From contig JAPPNF010000134.1 of assembly GCA_028818755.1 (NCBI GenBank), positions 24,094 through 88,093 of the forward strand: a stretch of 64,000 bases of DNA, read 5' to 3'. Source of the stretch: Deltaproteobacteria bacterium (GTDB lineage: Bacteria > Desulfobacterota > Binatia > UBA9968 > JAJDTQ01). Below are positions 17,477 to 27,100 of the stretch, piece by piece. How positions within the stretch are numbered: the stretch's first letter is position 1; each line of letters begins with the position of its first letter. Made by a program: the position numbers and the translations under genes. The notes beneath the pieces are model-generated. The model made no database searches and was not told the origin of the DNA. It worked only from the letters and a program-made list of their open reading frames with translations.

Positions 17477-19609
17477 TCATGCTAGCCGGGGCGCCCTTTC
17501 CCCGTAAGGCGGGGGGGGGGGGAGCCGCAACGAGATGCGCACGGTCGCACCCTTGCCGATGCCGTCGCTCGAAAGGTCGATGCGCCCACCCGATCCAAGG
17601 ACAAAATTGGCGGCCGAATGGAGACCCAGCCCGGTGCCCGATTGTCTTGTGCTGTAACCGGCGGCAAAGAACACCCGTGTGTCTTTCCTGGCGAACCCGA
17701 TGCCGTTGTCGCTCACTTCAATGTTGACGCAATCCTCACCGGTGCCGGCGTGTATCCGAATGTGAGGCGCTTCCTCGTGTTCCTCCTCCTTTGCACGCGC
17801 TTGAATCGCTTGCACCGCATTACTGATTACATTGACCAGCGTCTGAAAAAACGGATTCTCCCGAACCTTGATCTTTCTCGGCGCGTTCGCGCAGTCCAGG
17901 GTGAACCGGATCCCGCCAGCGTCCATCGACTCCCGCACGACGTTGACGGCATCCGCGATCGCGCCCTTGAGGTTGACGTCTCCTGGGCTCACAGTCGAAG
18001 CGCGGGGAACCCTTTGGGTGCGCACAATTTCGGCGATGTGATGCGCCCTGCTCCGAACGCGATCAACCGTCCTTACCAACCTCTTGTTGTGCCGGGCAGC
18101 GTCTTCGGCGAGCTTGATAATGAACGGCAGCATCTTCTGGCCTTGTGGGTCGTTCTCGATATAGTTGATCCAGTCTTCCCTGTGCGATCTTAGGGCGTTG
18201 GCAATGACGTCGAGCCCGCGGACCAACCGATCGCTACTGAGACTCCGGTAAAGGGTGTCGGCGCCGGTGGTTACCGAGTTGATGGCGTTGCCGATGTTGT
18301 GCAGGACCGTATCGACGATCTCCAGCCGTCCTTGCGTGAATGCCTGCGTCAATGTCTCCTGGGCGAGCATCCAATCGGTAACGTCGCGGAAAATGATGAC
18401 ACCCCCGCGGACCTCGCCGGTTCCTCTCCGGAGCGGCCGCGCGCTCGTCCACAGGAAAACGCCGCCGTTCGGGTCGGCCGGCCTGCGCAAGAAGATATTC
18501 ATGTCGTCTGTGGCCTCGCCCTGGAAGATGGCGCGGGGAAGCGGCAGATCCTCGTTCTTGATGGGCGTCACGCGATCGGGATGATAGAACACCGCATTGG
18601 GCTTTTCTTTCCATGGGGCCTGGCGCCTGACAAGGTATTCGTGGTCGAGTATGTCCTTGGCCGCGGGATTGGCGTACAGGAACTCTCCGCTCTGGTCGCT
18701 GACCAGGATGCCTTCATGGATACTGTCGAAAACGGCTTGCAGCAGCTCTCTCTCTTCTCTCAGATCATCTATGGCTCCTCGCAGATGGCGTTCTGCCGCC
18801 TTCTCCTTCGTAACGTCCTTGAAAACGACGAGGCCTCCCCGATGCCCGCCACAGGCGTCCCTCAGGGGCCGGCCGTTGACGCTGACATGGAGCCCCTGCG
18901 GGTGCTGCTTATTGCGCACGAAGACCTCAGCCCCGTCCGTCTCCTGACCGCACATGGCGAGCACGAGCGGGTTCTCATCCACCGGCAGGAGCGTTTCTTC
19001 GTCGAGACGGTAGACGCCATGCATCGCGGCCCATTCATTGACGTTGTTGTTGGGTTCACGCAGGCCGCCGATCCGTACCGCGCCGGCATTGAAAGCCAGG
19101 CGGTCCCCGTTATGATCCACGGCGATGACGCCCTCTTCCATGCTGTCGAAGATAACGTCCATCATATGGACGCGTTCCCGCAACTCGTCGATCACGCCCT
19201 CCAACCGGGCCCTGGTCTCTCTGTGCCTGCTTTCCCGCTCGCGCAGGGCGAGAGCGGTCGTGAGGCTCATGCGCAGTTGCCGCGCGTCGAACGGCTTCAG
19301 CACGTAACCGAACGGCAAGACCGTTCGCGCGGGCTGCAACGGAATTACGTCAGCGCTGTCCGTCAGGCAGACCACGGGAATGTCGAGTTCGCTCCCGATC
19401 CGTCCGGCCGCTTCGAACCCGCTCACGTCCGCTTCAAGCTCGAGATCGACCAAGGCCGCATCGGGAGTTGCGTCCGCCGCTCTTTCGATGGCCTGAGCCG
19501 CTGACGCCGCCACCGCGCACACCCGGTAACCCAGACCTTGCAGGCATTGCTCCAGATCCTCGGCCTCGGGACCGTCGTTCCGAACCACCAGTATCCTTGC
19601 ATGCGTCAT
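17477..19609 (-). CDS. REC-PAS-PAS histidine kinase
   Basis: 710 residues from ATG 19609, with a GAGAGA site upstream; no membrane segment, so cytoplasmic. A receiver domain (about 1-120, with ALVDLEL and a conserved Lys in LKPFD) is followed by two PAS domains (about 155-270 and 290-420). The H-box LEIVDTVLHNIGNAIN has His near 437. The catalytic domain has DNGIGFARKD and GTGLGLHS boxes. It has a close paralogue at 30511-32604. It precedes the sigma54 regulator in the same operon. A 12-base C tract near the 3' end encodes consecutive prolines; slippage there would change only the last dozen residues. Confidence 0.9.
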   Translation of the reverse strand: MTHARILVVRNDGPEAEDLEQCLQGLGYRVCAVAASAAQAIERAADATPDAALVDLELEADVSGFEAAGRIGSELDIPVVCLTDSADVIPLQPARTVLPFGYVLKPFDARQLRMSLTTALALRERESRHRETRARLEGVIDELRERVHMMDVIFDSMEEGVIAVDHNGDRLAFNAGAVRIGGLREPNNNVNEWAAMHGVYRLDEETLLPVDENPLVLAMCGQETDGAEVFVRNKQHPQGLHVSVNGRPLRDACGGHRGGLVVFKDVTKEKAAERHLRGAIDDLREERELLQAVFDSIHEGILVSDQSGEFLYANPAAKDILDHEYLVRRQAPWKEKPNAVFYHPDRVTPIKNEDLPLPRAIFQGEATDDMNIFLRRPADPNGGVFLWTSARPLRRGTGEVRGGVIIFRDVTDWMLAQETLTQAFTQGRLEIVDTVLHNIGNAINSVTTGADTLYRSLSSDRLVRGLDVIANALRSHREDWINYIENDPQGQKMLPFIIKLAEDAARHNKRLVRTVDRVRSRAHHIAEIVRTQRVPRASTVSPGDVNLKGAIADAVNVVRESMDAGGIRFTLDCANAPRKIKVRENPFFQTLVNVISNAVQAIQARAKEEEHEEAPHIRIHAGTGEDCVNIEVSDNGIGFARKDTRVFFAAGYSTRQSGTGLGLHSAANFVLGSGGRIDLSSDGIGKGATVRISLRLPPPPPYGERAPRLA
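17511..17522. repeat. 12-base G/C homopolymer inside the kinase gene
   Basis: Twelve consecutive G on the plus strand (C on the coding strand) encode a proline run just before the stop of the kinase gene. It is the second long G tract in this locus. Confidence 0.75.
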
Positions 19610-19766
19610 CGCGTTCTCTCGTCTCTTCCATGCCTCCCGCGCCCAAGCCCCTCCAAGCCTACAACGGCCAGGGGAGACGGGCAATGGCATGTCCCGGTCG
19701 AACCCGGTATCCCCCCTTCCCCTGGCCTTGGGGACCCGGAATCAACCCTCCACCACCCATTTTGAA

Positions 19767-19783
19767 GCAACTATCGTGCCACT
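19767..19783 (-). promoter_or_regulatory. Sigma54 (-24/-12) promoter of the kinase-regulator operon
   Basis: The minus strand reads TGGCACG-N4-TTGCT, a full match to the sigma54 core consensus with GG-N10-GC spacing. It overlaps the last codons of the upstream glycosyltransferase gene. The predicted start is near 19755, giving a ~145-base leader before the kinase ATG at 19609. Because the operon encodes a sigma54 activator, autoregulation is likely. Confidence 0.78.
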
Positions 19784-22395
19784 CTTGGGGGCCCTTCCGG
19801 CACCCCGGGCTTGACCGGGCCTGCAGAGGGTCCGGAAGCCGCGGGCGGCGCAGCCGACGCCAGCGCCCCGCGCACCCGCTCTCGCAGATCCCGCGCGGCC
19901 TCCAGTCCGGGGGCCAACTCCAGCGCGCGCTCCAGAGCGGGAAGCGCGTCCGCGAGACGTCCCAGTTGATGCAGGGTCCTCCCGAGTTGAAGATGGGCCT
20001 GCGCCACGAAGGGACTGGCCTTGACGAGCCGGCGATACAGCGGAAGGGCGTCCCGATGCCGCGCCTCCCGAAGACGAAGATCGGCCAGGCGCTCCAAGGC
20101 CGTGGCGTCGAGAGGGTAGATGTCGAGCGCCCTTTGGTAGTGCCGGGCCGCGTCCCCGCTCCGCCCCTGCTTCTCGCGGACCTCGCCCAGTACCCGGTGC
20201 GCCTCGCGGGCCACCGGACGGCTCGGAGCGAGGGCGAACGCCTCGTCGAGGGCCGCCGCCGCGGCACTGTGTTCCTGCATCCGCAGGAGCACGGAGCCGA
20301 GCAGGACCCGGGCGAGGGGATGTTCCGGCTCCTGCTCGATCAGGGCGCTACACCGCTTTCGCGCTTCCGCGAGCCAGGCGCCCGCCCCGGACGCGCCTGC
20401 GTCTGCTGACGCGGCCGGGCCTTGTGCACCAGCAACCTCGCCGGCGCCGGTCGAAGGGTCGGACGTGCGTTGCCGGTCGAGTTCCAGATCGGCCCGGGCA
20501 ACCAGTATCCTGACGTGACCGGGCCTTAGCGCAAGGCCTTGGTCCAGGTGTGCCGCCGCGGCATCGAAACGCCCAAGCCTGCGCAGTGCCTCTCCCGTCA
20601 GGGCGTGCAGGGCCGGCTCGTTTGCGGGATCGCGCACCACGGCGAGCGCCCGGCCGAACGACTCCACCGCAGGCTCGTAGCGGCCCGACTTGAGTAGGGC
20701 GCGGCCTGCGTAAAGGTGTGCCAGGTCGTTCCCTGGATCATCCGCCAGGAGCTCCCGGTAGAGTTCCAGGCCGTCCTCATAGCGCGCTTGCCGCGCCAGA
20801 GACAGGGCCAGGTAAAGTCGAATGCTAGCCGACCGTCTGACAATGGGCGAGAGCCGGAGAGCGCGACGAAACGCTGCCTCGGCCTGAACGGGGCGATCCA
20901 GCGAGAGTAGGGCATGACCCAGGGCCGCGTAGGCCCGGGACGGGTCGATCCCTCTGAGACCCTTGGAGAGGTCAACCGCTCGCCGGGCCGCGGCAAGGGC
21001 CTCTTCGTGGCGGCCCTCGTAGTTCAGTACGAGGCTCAGGTAAGTCTGTCCGAAATCGTGTTGCGGGTTGAGCCTGACGGTGTGACGGGCGAACGTAAGC
21101 TCGTCGCGGTATATCTCTGACTGCCGCCAACTGAGTGCGCCCAGCAACACGAGGACGGCGGCGGCAACGACCGTCGCTCCGGCGCGGCCCCGTGGTTGAA
21201 GTCGTCCCGCGCAGTGAACCGCGGCGCCCAGCAGCACAGCCAGCGGACCGGCGCACGCCACGTATTGGAAGCGGTCCGCGACGAAGGCGATGTCCATGAA
21301 GCCGAAGTCGACGAACCCCAGGACCGGGCTGAGGGTCAGGACGAAGAACAGCCCTCCGGCGAAAGGCCCACGCCCGATCCGGTGCCGCCCAAGCCATAGC
21401 GCGGCGCCGAGGGCCACGAGGGCGCCGAGGGCAAACCATCCGACAAGGTCGTTCACGTGCACTTCCCAGCGAGGATAGAAAACCGGCAGGTGCGCGGGCC
21501 AAACGAGCTGGCGGGAATAGATCCACAAGGCCCTTGCTGCTATCAGGACACGCTCCACCACCGAGTAATCGAAACTGTGGCCGACACGATCGCGATAGAA
21601 GGCAAGATCAGCAAGCGTCACGCCCAGGGCCAAGACCATGAACGGCGTGAGCCGGACGACGTCGCGCCACGCCACTCGGCCTCCCCGCCACCACTGAAGC
21701 ACCAGGACGGCAGCCGGCAGGGTCACCGCGATGGACTTCGAGAGCAGCGCCGCGGCAAAGAGCGCAAGGCAGAGTACGTAGCGCCCCGCCCTCGGAGTGT
21801 CCGTGAACCGCAGCCACACATGGAACGCCCAAAGATAGAAGAGCGCGGAGAGGAGATCCTTCCGCTCGATGATCCAGGCCACCGACTCCACGTGAACCGG
21901 GTGGACCGCAAACACCGCGGCCACCAGCCACGCGCCCGGCACCGCAAGGCGTAGCAGCAGACGCCATAACAGCAACGAGTTGAACGCATGCAGGACTATG
22001 TTGACCGCGTGGTAGCCAGCCGGGTGAAGGCCCCAGAGCTTGTGCTCGATCCAGAAGCTTGTGTAGACTACGGGCCAGTAATGACCCTCGTGCCTGATCT
22101 CCGAAGGTGAGAGCCAGATAGACACGATCCCGTCGAGGCGGCGGACCAGCGGTTCGGTCACCAGTATCCAGTCGTCCCAGACGAACCCGCCAGAGAACGC
22201 AGGAAGGTAGACGACGAGGGCCAAGAAAACCAGTCCCCGTCCCTTGCGGCCCTCCGAAGCCTGCGCCCACAGCGCCAGGCGCCGAAACCCGGCTGCGAAA
22301 GGCGAGGATGGCCGAGCATCCGATGTTAAGCGTTCCGGACCTGTAGTACAGGGATGCTGCGGACTCGTGGCGAGTCCCTCTGGTTGACGGGTCAT
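19771..22395 (-). CDS. TMTC-like GT-C glycosyltransferase with C-terminal TPR repeats
   Basis: 874 residues from ATG 22395; open frame also runs upstream to 22563, without family-like sequence. The N-terminal ~430 residues are polytopic, with the GT-C hallmark FVWDDWILV in the first periplasmic loop, then WPVVYTSFWIEHKLWGLHPAGYHAVN and AVFAVHPVHVESVAWIIERKDLLSALF, the pattern of TMTC/DUF1736-type proteins. The C-terminal half is TPR repeats. Eukaryotic TMTC proteins are protein O-mannosyltransferases that use lipid-linked mannose. A donor-forming GT2 is encoded two genes upstream. Substrate here is unknown; the neighbouring pilus is a candidate. Confidence 0.82.
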   Translation of the reverse strand: MTRQPEGLATSPQHPCTTGPERLTSDARPSSPFAAGFRRLALWAQASEGRKGRGLVFLALVVYLPAFSGGFVWDDWILVTEPLVRRLDGIVSIWLSPSEIRHEGHYWPVVYTSFWIEHKLWGLHPAGYHAVNIVLHAFNSLLLWRLLLRLAVPGAWLVAAVFAVHPVHVESVAWIIERKDLLSALFYLWAFHVWLRFTDTPRAGRYVLCLALFAAALLSKSIAVTLPAAVLVLQWWRGGRVAWRDVVRLTPFMVLALGVTLADLAFYRDRVGHSFDYSVVERVLIAARALWIYSRQLVWPAHLPVFYPRWEVHVNDLVGWFALGALVALGAALWLGRHRIGRGPFAGGLFFVLTLSPVLGFVDFGFMDIAFVADRFQYVACAGPLAVLLGAAVHCAGRLQPRGRAGATVVAAAVLVLLGALSWRQSEIYRDELTFARHTVRLNPQHDFGQTYLSLVLNYEGRHEEALAAARRAVDLSKGLRGIDPSRAYAALGHALLSLDRPVQAEAAFRRALRLSPIVRRSASIRLYLALSLARQARYEDGLELYRELLADDPGNDLAHLYAGRALLKSGRYEPAVESFGRALAVVRDPANEPALHALTGEALRRLGRFDAAAAHLDQGLALRPGHVRILVARADLELDRQRTSDPSTGAGEVAGAQGPAASADAGASGAGAWLAEARKRCSALIEQEPEHPLARVLLGSVLLRMQEHSAAAAALDEAFALAPSRPVAREAHRVLGEVREKQGRSGDAARHYQRALDIYPLDATALERLADLRLREARHRDALPLYRRLVKASPFVAQAHLQLGRTLHQLGRLADALPALERALELAPGLEAARDLRERVRGALASAAPPAASGPSAGPVKPGVPEGPPRVAR

Positions 22396-22559
22396 CCCGC
22401 CAGTGTTTATCACATCCTCGTGTCCCGGTTGAGTGGCCCTCCTACCACATCTGAACGCCGCACAAAGCACCAGTCGGACGATGGCGCGGCAGACCGATTC
22501 TTTGATCCAGCGTTGCGGACGAAGATGATCCCTACCGGGAGGCCCCGGGCCCCGGAAGA

Positions 22560-24407
22560 TCACCTTGCCGCAACAGCCGGATGGACCTCATAGAGGCCCA
22601 TGCCGTCCTTTCGCACCACGGGGACAAGCCACCAGGGCGGATCGCCCGAGGCAAGCCGGTCATTGAGGAAAGCCGGACGGTCTCCATAGGCCGACACGAA
22701 CGTGTATTTCCGGCAGAAGAGGATCGCACCCACGCCGCGCGCCTTTACGGTCGCAAGCGCCTGCTCCTCGGTGCCGGCGAAGATGCGGCGGTTGTCGGAC
22801 AGCCCCCCGATGTTGCGGTGGTAGGGCGCGGCGAGAACCGAGTGGCGCGTGAGGAACAGGATGCTTGGCCCCGAGTCGATGGGCGCGGCCAGAATCCGGG
22901 CCACGCCGCCCAAGCCCGCGGGATCGGTGAGCGCTTCGACCACGGACGGGACATTGCATTCGGTGTCCGTCGGATCGGCCTCACCGGCCGAGTTCCCCTG
23001 TACCTGCAGCGGCAGGACGACGGCCAAGAGGCACAGCACCGGGATGCAGAGCCGCAGCCCGATTCTCCTCAACATCCGCTCCGAACGCTCGGCCCGCGCG
23101 TCGGCCGCCGCGGTCAGCGGAACCAGGGCCATGCCGGCCACCAGTCCCGCATAGGGCGCCCCTCGGACCTGCCAGGCCGTTAACGCCACGCCCGACAGCA
23201 CCAGCAACGCAAGGGCGGGCCAACGCGGATCCGTCCGCTCGGAGGTCCGCGCCCAGTGCCAGCCCACGGCGACTAGCGCGGCCAGAGGCAGGATGATCAT
23301 GGAAACGGCACGACCCGGTTCCCGTTCGAAGACATCGGGAAGCGATTGCGCTTCCTTCACCCGAACGAGCCAGAAACGTATCTCGCCGGGAAGTTCGGCA
23401 TAGGGGCTACCCGCGCATTGGGGAAACGCAGCCGCCACCATCGCGAGACCGACAATGCCCACACCCCCAACCGCCGCCAATCGCAGGCGCCATCCCGCCG
23501 CCGGCCGCAGGCGCCCGAGAGCAAGAGCTGCGCCTCCCGCCGCCAGGACGATGCCGGCCAGAGCTACATGGACAAGCGACAAGCGATCACATGACGCTGC
23601 GGTTAACGCCGTCCGTCCGGGCAGGGTGAGGAAAAGCAGAGCGAGCGAGGTCGCCGCCAAGGCCGCGCCGAAACGTATCAACGTCGTCGCCGGCCCGCCG
23701 CGTAACACCCAGGCCAGACACAGTACAAACGCTGCCGTGCCCAGGAACGGCAACGTCTCCAGGCCCACGGCCAACGACACCCCCCCGGCGATGCCGAGCC
23801 CCACCGCCGCCCGCTGCCTTCCCGGCGCCAGTGACCGGATCAGGAATCCAACGGCACAGGCGGTCAGCACCAATTGCAGGCCGTGATGGTCTACCCGTCC
23901 CGGCAGCATCTGCTGCAAGGGTAAGATCAGAGCTGCAATCATGCCTATGGGCAACGCGACCCGCCGGTCTTCGATCAGGGAGGCGGCGCCCCAGACAAAC
24001 AGCACGCCAAACAAACCGCCCAGGATGGGAGGGACCAGCAAGGCCGCAAGATGGACGGCGCCCGGGCGGCCGAACCACGGCTCGACGAGCGCAATGACGG
24101 CCGCGAGAGGCACATCGGCCAGACGCGACCAGTGCATGACCACGCCGGCCGGCGGATTGAGCCGCCGCTGCACCGTGTCGTTCCAACCCTGCCCGTCGAT
24201 CCAGTCGAGCACCTGCACCATGCGCATGAAGTCATCCGTGTCCAGCAGCAGCCCCGCGACCCCACCCTCCCGGCCAAGGCCGAAAGACAGCAGGACAGCG
24301 AAGCAAGTCGCGGCCATCAGGGAATAGGGAAACAGCCGGGAAACGCCGCGCTCCGGCGGCGCTCCGGAAACGGACGTTGATGAACGCTCCGGGGCATCAG
24401 CCATCAT
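22560..24407 (-). CDS. STT3/AglB-like GT-C membrane glycosyltransferase
   Basis: 615 residues with about 12 membrane segments. The first external loop carries LLLDTDDFMRMVQVLDWIDG with acidic residues in the GT-C catalytic position, followed by NPPAGVVMHWSRLADVPLAA. LPGRVDHHGLQLVLTA resembles the second acidic motif region of oligosaccharyltransferase-type proteins. It begins directly after the stop codon of the GT2 gene. A lipid-linked sugar as donor is expected from the fold family. Acceptor and sugar are not predictable from sequence. Confidence 0.75.
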   Translation of the reverse strand: MMADAPERSSTSVSGAPPERGVSRLFPYSLMAATCFAVLLSFGLGREGGVAGLLLDTDDFMRMVQVLDWIDGQGWNDTVQRRLNPPAGVVMHWSRLADVPLAAVIALVEPWFGRPGAVHLAALLVPPILGGLFGVLFVWGAASLIEDRRVALPIGMIAALILPLQQMLPGRVDHHGLQLVLTACAVGFLIRSLAPGRQRAAVGLGIAGGVSLAVGLETLPFLGTAAFVLCLAWVLRGGPATTLIRFGAALAATSLALLFLTLPGRTALTAASCDRLSLVHVALAGIVLAAGGAALALGRLRPAAGWRLRLAAVGGVGIVGLAMVAAAFPQCAGSPYAELPGEIRFWLVRVKEAQSLPDVFEREPGRAVSMIILPLAALVAVGWHWARTSERTDPRWPALALLVLSGVALTAWQVRGAPYAGLVAGMALVPLTAAADARAERSERMLRRIGLRLCIPVLCLLAVVLPLQVQGNSAGEADPTDTECNVPSVVEALTDPAGLGGVARILAAPIDSGPSILFLTRHSVLAAPYHRNIGGLSDNRRIFAGTEEQALATVKARGVGAILFCRKYTFVSAYGDRPAFLNDRLASGDPPWWLVPVVRKDGMGLYEVHPAVAAR

Positions 24408-25499
24408 CTACGGGGCAACGGGATTTTGCTCGGCAGGTTCCCGGTCTGCTCGCCGGCCGTCGGCCGAGGATCGGGCGCGGTGAACCGGCAGGCCAGGCAG
24501 GGAGAGATAGCGAAGGCGTTTGGTTTCCCTGCGTCCGAGGGTTACGGTGTCCAGGATAAGGCTGCATGCCAAGCTCAGGAAGCCCAGCAGCGCAAGGCCG
24601 GTGGAAAGCACGGCGGTCGGAAGGCGCGGCACCAATCCGGTTTCCAGATATTCCGTGAGGAGGGGCCAAGAGAGGATGACGGCGGCCGCCTCAAGCAGTA
24701 CGAACACGAGAAAGAAGACCTCCAGAGGGCGCTCCTCTTTGATCAGCAAAAGGATCGTCTTGACGATTGAGATGCCGTCGCGAATGGTCCTGAGCTTGCT
24801 GGGCGATCCGTGGGGGCGTTCGGAGTACGGAACCTCCACCTCGGCGCAGGGCAGACGCATCTCAAGCGCATGCACGGCAATCTCGGTTTCTATCTCGAAT
24901 CCCTTGGAGAGCGCGGGGAAGGACTTCACGAAACGGCGCGTCAGGATCCTGTAGCCCGACAGGACATCGGAGAACCGTCTGCCGAAGATCAGCCCCACCA
25001 TGAAGGTGATCGCACGATTGCCGAGTCGATGACCCGGCCGGTAGGCGGCCTTGTGGTTTGGCACCCTCGCGCCACTGACCATGTCCAACTGGCCGTCGAT
25101 CAGGCTTGCGATCATTTCCGGCGCCCGGTCCGCGGGATAAGTGCCGTCGCCGTCCACCATGACGAAGATATCCGCCTCGATATCGCCGAACATTCGGCGC
25201 ACCACGTTGCCCTTGCCGCGCGCCGGCTCGGAGCAGACCAGAGCGCCGGCCTTGGCTGCGGCCTCCATGGTGCCGTCCGTGGATGCGTTGTCGTAGACAT
25301 GGATACGTGACGTCGGAAGGGCCGTCCTGAAGTCGTTCACCACCCCGGCGATGGCGACCTCCTCGTCCCGGCATGGAATCACCACGGCAATCGAAAGACC
25401 GCCGAAATCGTACCCGGCGACGGTCATGGAAGTAGAGAGGGATCCGAGGTCCGAAGAACCGGCCAGCGGACTTGCCGCACATTCGGGTTTACGGGTCAT
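24408..25499 (-). CDS. GT2 polyprenyl-phosphate mannosyl/glucosyltransferase (DPM1-like)
   Basis: 363 residues from ATG 25499, which has AGGTGGA five bases upstream. The GT-A domain has IAVVIPCRDEEVAIAGVV, NASTDGT and the metal-binding DGDGTYPAD, typical of dolichyl-phosphate mannose synthase-like enzymes. Two C-terminal membrane segments (about 275-300 and 310-335) hold it at the membrane. It would transfer a sugar from a nucleotide donor to a polyprenyl phosphate, supplying the two GT-C enzymes downstream on the same strand. Confidence 0.85.
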   Translation of the reverse strand: MTRKPECAASPLAGSSDLGSLSTSMTVAGYDFGGLSIAVVIPCRDEEVAIAGVVNDFRTALPTSRIHVYDNASTDGTMEAAAKAGALVCSEPARGKGNVVRRMFGDIEADIFVMVDGDGTYPADRAPEMIASLIDGQLDMVSGARVPNHKAAYRPGHRLGNRAITFMVGLIFGRRFSDVLSGYRILTRRFVKSFPALSKGFEIETEIAVHALEMRLPCAEVEVPYSERPHGSPSKLRTIRDGISIVKTILLLIKEERPLEVFFLVFVLLEAAAVILSWPLLTEYLETGLVPRLPTAVLSTGLALLGFLSLACSLILDTVTLGRRETKRLRYLSLPGLPVHRARSSADGRRADREPAEQNPVAP

Positions 25500-25786
25500 G
25501 CAGTCCACCTGTTTTAACATTCTGCGTGTCGGGTTGACCCGGCACAAAGACCAGAGTATTTCCGCACTCTTGTGTAAGCAACGCCGTGGGCATACGCTTT
25601 CCAGCCTCGGCCCTTTGTGGGCGGGAAGCGATCCTCTAAAAAGGATCGGAATTAAATTGCCCCATGGCAGCGGTCCAGTCAACAGAGCGGCGCCAGCGGA
25701 CCCCGGCGTTACGGATGGCCAGGAGCAGCAGCTTTGACATGCCCCGTCGAGGGGAAGACTTCCCGACTTCCCCGGGTCGAGGGACG

Positions 25787-26308
25787 ATGAAGTTCACGAT
25801 CCGTGGCGCACTGGCGCGATCCGCGACCCGGCGCTTGGGGCTTGCCGCGCTCGCCGGGGTAATCGCCTGCGTGGCTGGCTTGGTGTGGCGGCACGACCGG
25901 CTGGGCGGCCTGACCCTTCTCGACGGCCGGGGCTGGTACACGCCACAGGAGGCGGCGGCGCTGTTCGACGCGCTCGACGCCCTGGATGCGAACGCGCGGC
26001 TGGTCTACGCCGCGACCGGGCTCACCATCGACATGGCCTTTCCCCTCGCCTACGGGCTGCTGTTCGCGATCGTGCTGTTCCGTCTCTTCCGCGCGCCGCT
26101 CTTCGTACTGCCGCTCGCGCTCGCGGGGGCGGACGCGCTGGAGAACCTCACGGTCGCGGCGCTGGCGCTGGGCCATGCAGGTCCGCCTTCTCCGTTGGCA
26201 TGGCTCGCCGGGGGCTTCACCCTGGTCAAGACGGTTCTCATCTGCGCGACCCTGCCGGCGATCGGCGCCGGAGCGATCCGTTGGCTTTGGGGTCGCATCA
26301 GGCGCTGA
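25787..26308 (+). CDS. Small four-helix membrane protein, function unknown
   Basis: 173 residues from ATG 25787; open frame extends back to 25664, but that part is not membrane-like. Four hydrophobic segments are visible (about 17-35, 77-97, 101-121 and 142-166). The loop DGRGWYTPQEAAALFDALDALDANAR lies between the first two. No enzymatic motif is recognised. It is followed at once by a broken GT22-like gene on the same strand, so it may once have been co-transcribed with a glycosylation gene. Confidence 0.6.
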   Translation: MKFTIRGALARSATRRLGLAALAGVIACVAGLVWRHDRLGGLTLLDGRGWYTPQEAAALFDALDALDANARLVYAATGLTIDMAFPLAYGLLFAIVLFRLFRAPLFVLPLALAGADALENLTVAALALGHAGPPSPLAWLAGGFTLVKTVLICATLPAIGAGAIRWLWGRIRR

Positions 26309-26315
26309 CCCGACG

Positions 26316-26840
26316 GGGCCTTCGGCTCCGCAACCCTCCTGTCCACCGACTTCGCGCTCCACCGCTCCACCCTGACGAGATCATGCAGTACCTGGAGCCA
26401 GCTCACCGTCTGGCCTTCGGCAACGGCGTGAACCACTGGGAGCAGTTCTACGGCGCTCGTTCGTGGCTCGTTCCGGGGCTCATCTCCGGCATCCTGAAGC
26501 TCTTTGACGCCTTTCGGTCTGGGCCGACCGTTCTGGTACGTGGGCGGCGTCGAACTGGTACTGTGCGCGATCTCTCTGGCGATTCCCGCATCCATGTGCG
26601 TCTTCGCGCGCCGGCACGTCGGCGAAAGCACGGCGAGGGTTGCCTTGGTGGCGGGGGCCTTATGGTACGAATTGGCAGGGGTTGCACACAAGCCTATGGC
26701 CGAGTTCCTCGCCACCGCGCCGTTCATGGGACTTCTTGCGTTGGCGATGCGACCCTCCGTGGATGACAGGGTCTGGACGCCCGTCCTCGCGGCGCTAGCA
26801 GCAGCCTTGCGAATACAGTACGCGCCGCTGGCGATGGTCC
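26316..26840 (+). pseudogene. Frameshifted N-terminal fragment of a GT22 (ALG9/PIG-B-like) mannosyltransferase
   Basis: The first part reads LHPDEIMQYLEPAHRLAFG...HWEQFYGARSWLVPG, the typical first-loop HPDE motif of GT22 enzymes. Near 26515 the frame shifts, and the homologous sequence continues in the next frame as FGLGRPFWYVGGVELVLCAI, followed by hydrophobic helices to about 26840. After that the similarity stops, well short of the usual ~500 residues. Both a frameshift and a 3' truncation are present, so this is a decayed gene. Confidence 0.7.
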
Positions 26841-27100
26841 ATCAGGCAAGTGGACGGACCTTACGACACGTGGCAAGCGAGACGACGCGCCCAAATTCCA
26901 GATGGAGGAAGAAGGAGCGCCGCATCCGGCCGAGAGGATGACAGTCGGTCACGAGCCCGAGGGGACTCCACGGACACCCGGATTGAGAGCTGGCCGGTGA
27001 TCCTTTCGGACGTCCAGTCCGGGCCTTCCGGACCACGGCATCCAGTGCCGTGACCGGTTCCCAGGTGCGTGCGCGGGGCCGGAGCGCCGGTGTACGAGTG

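Noticed and set aside
16168-17727. 519-residue plus-strand frame
   Set aside because: It is antisense to the sigma54 regulator, whose motifs are beyond doubt.
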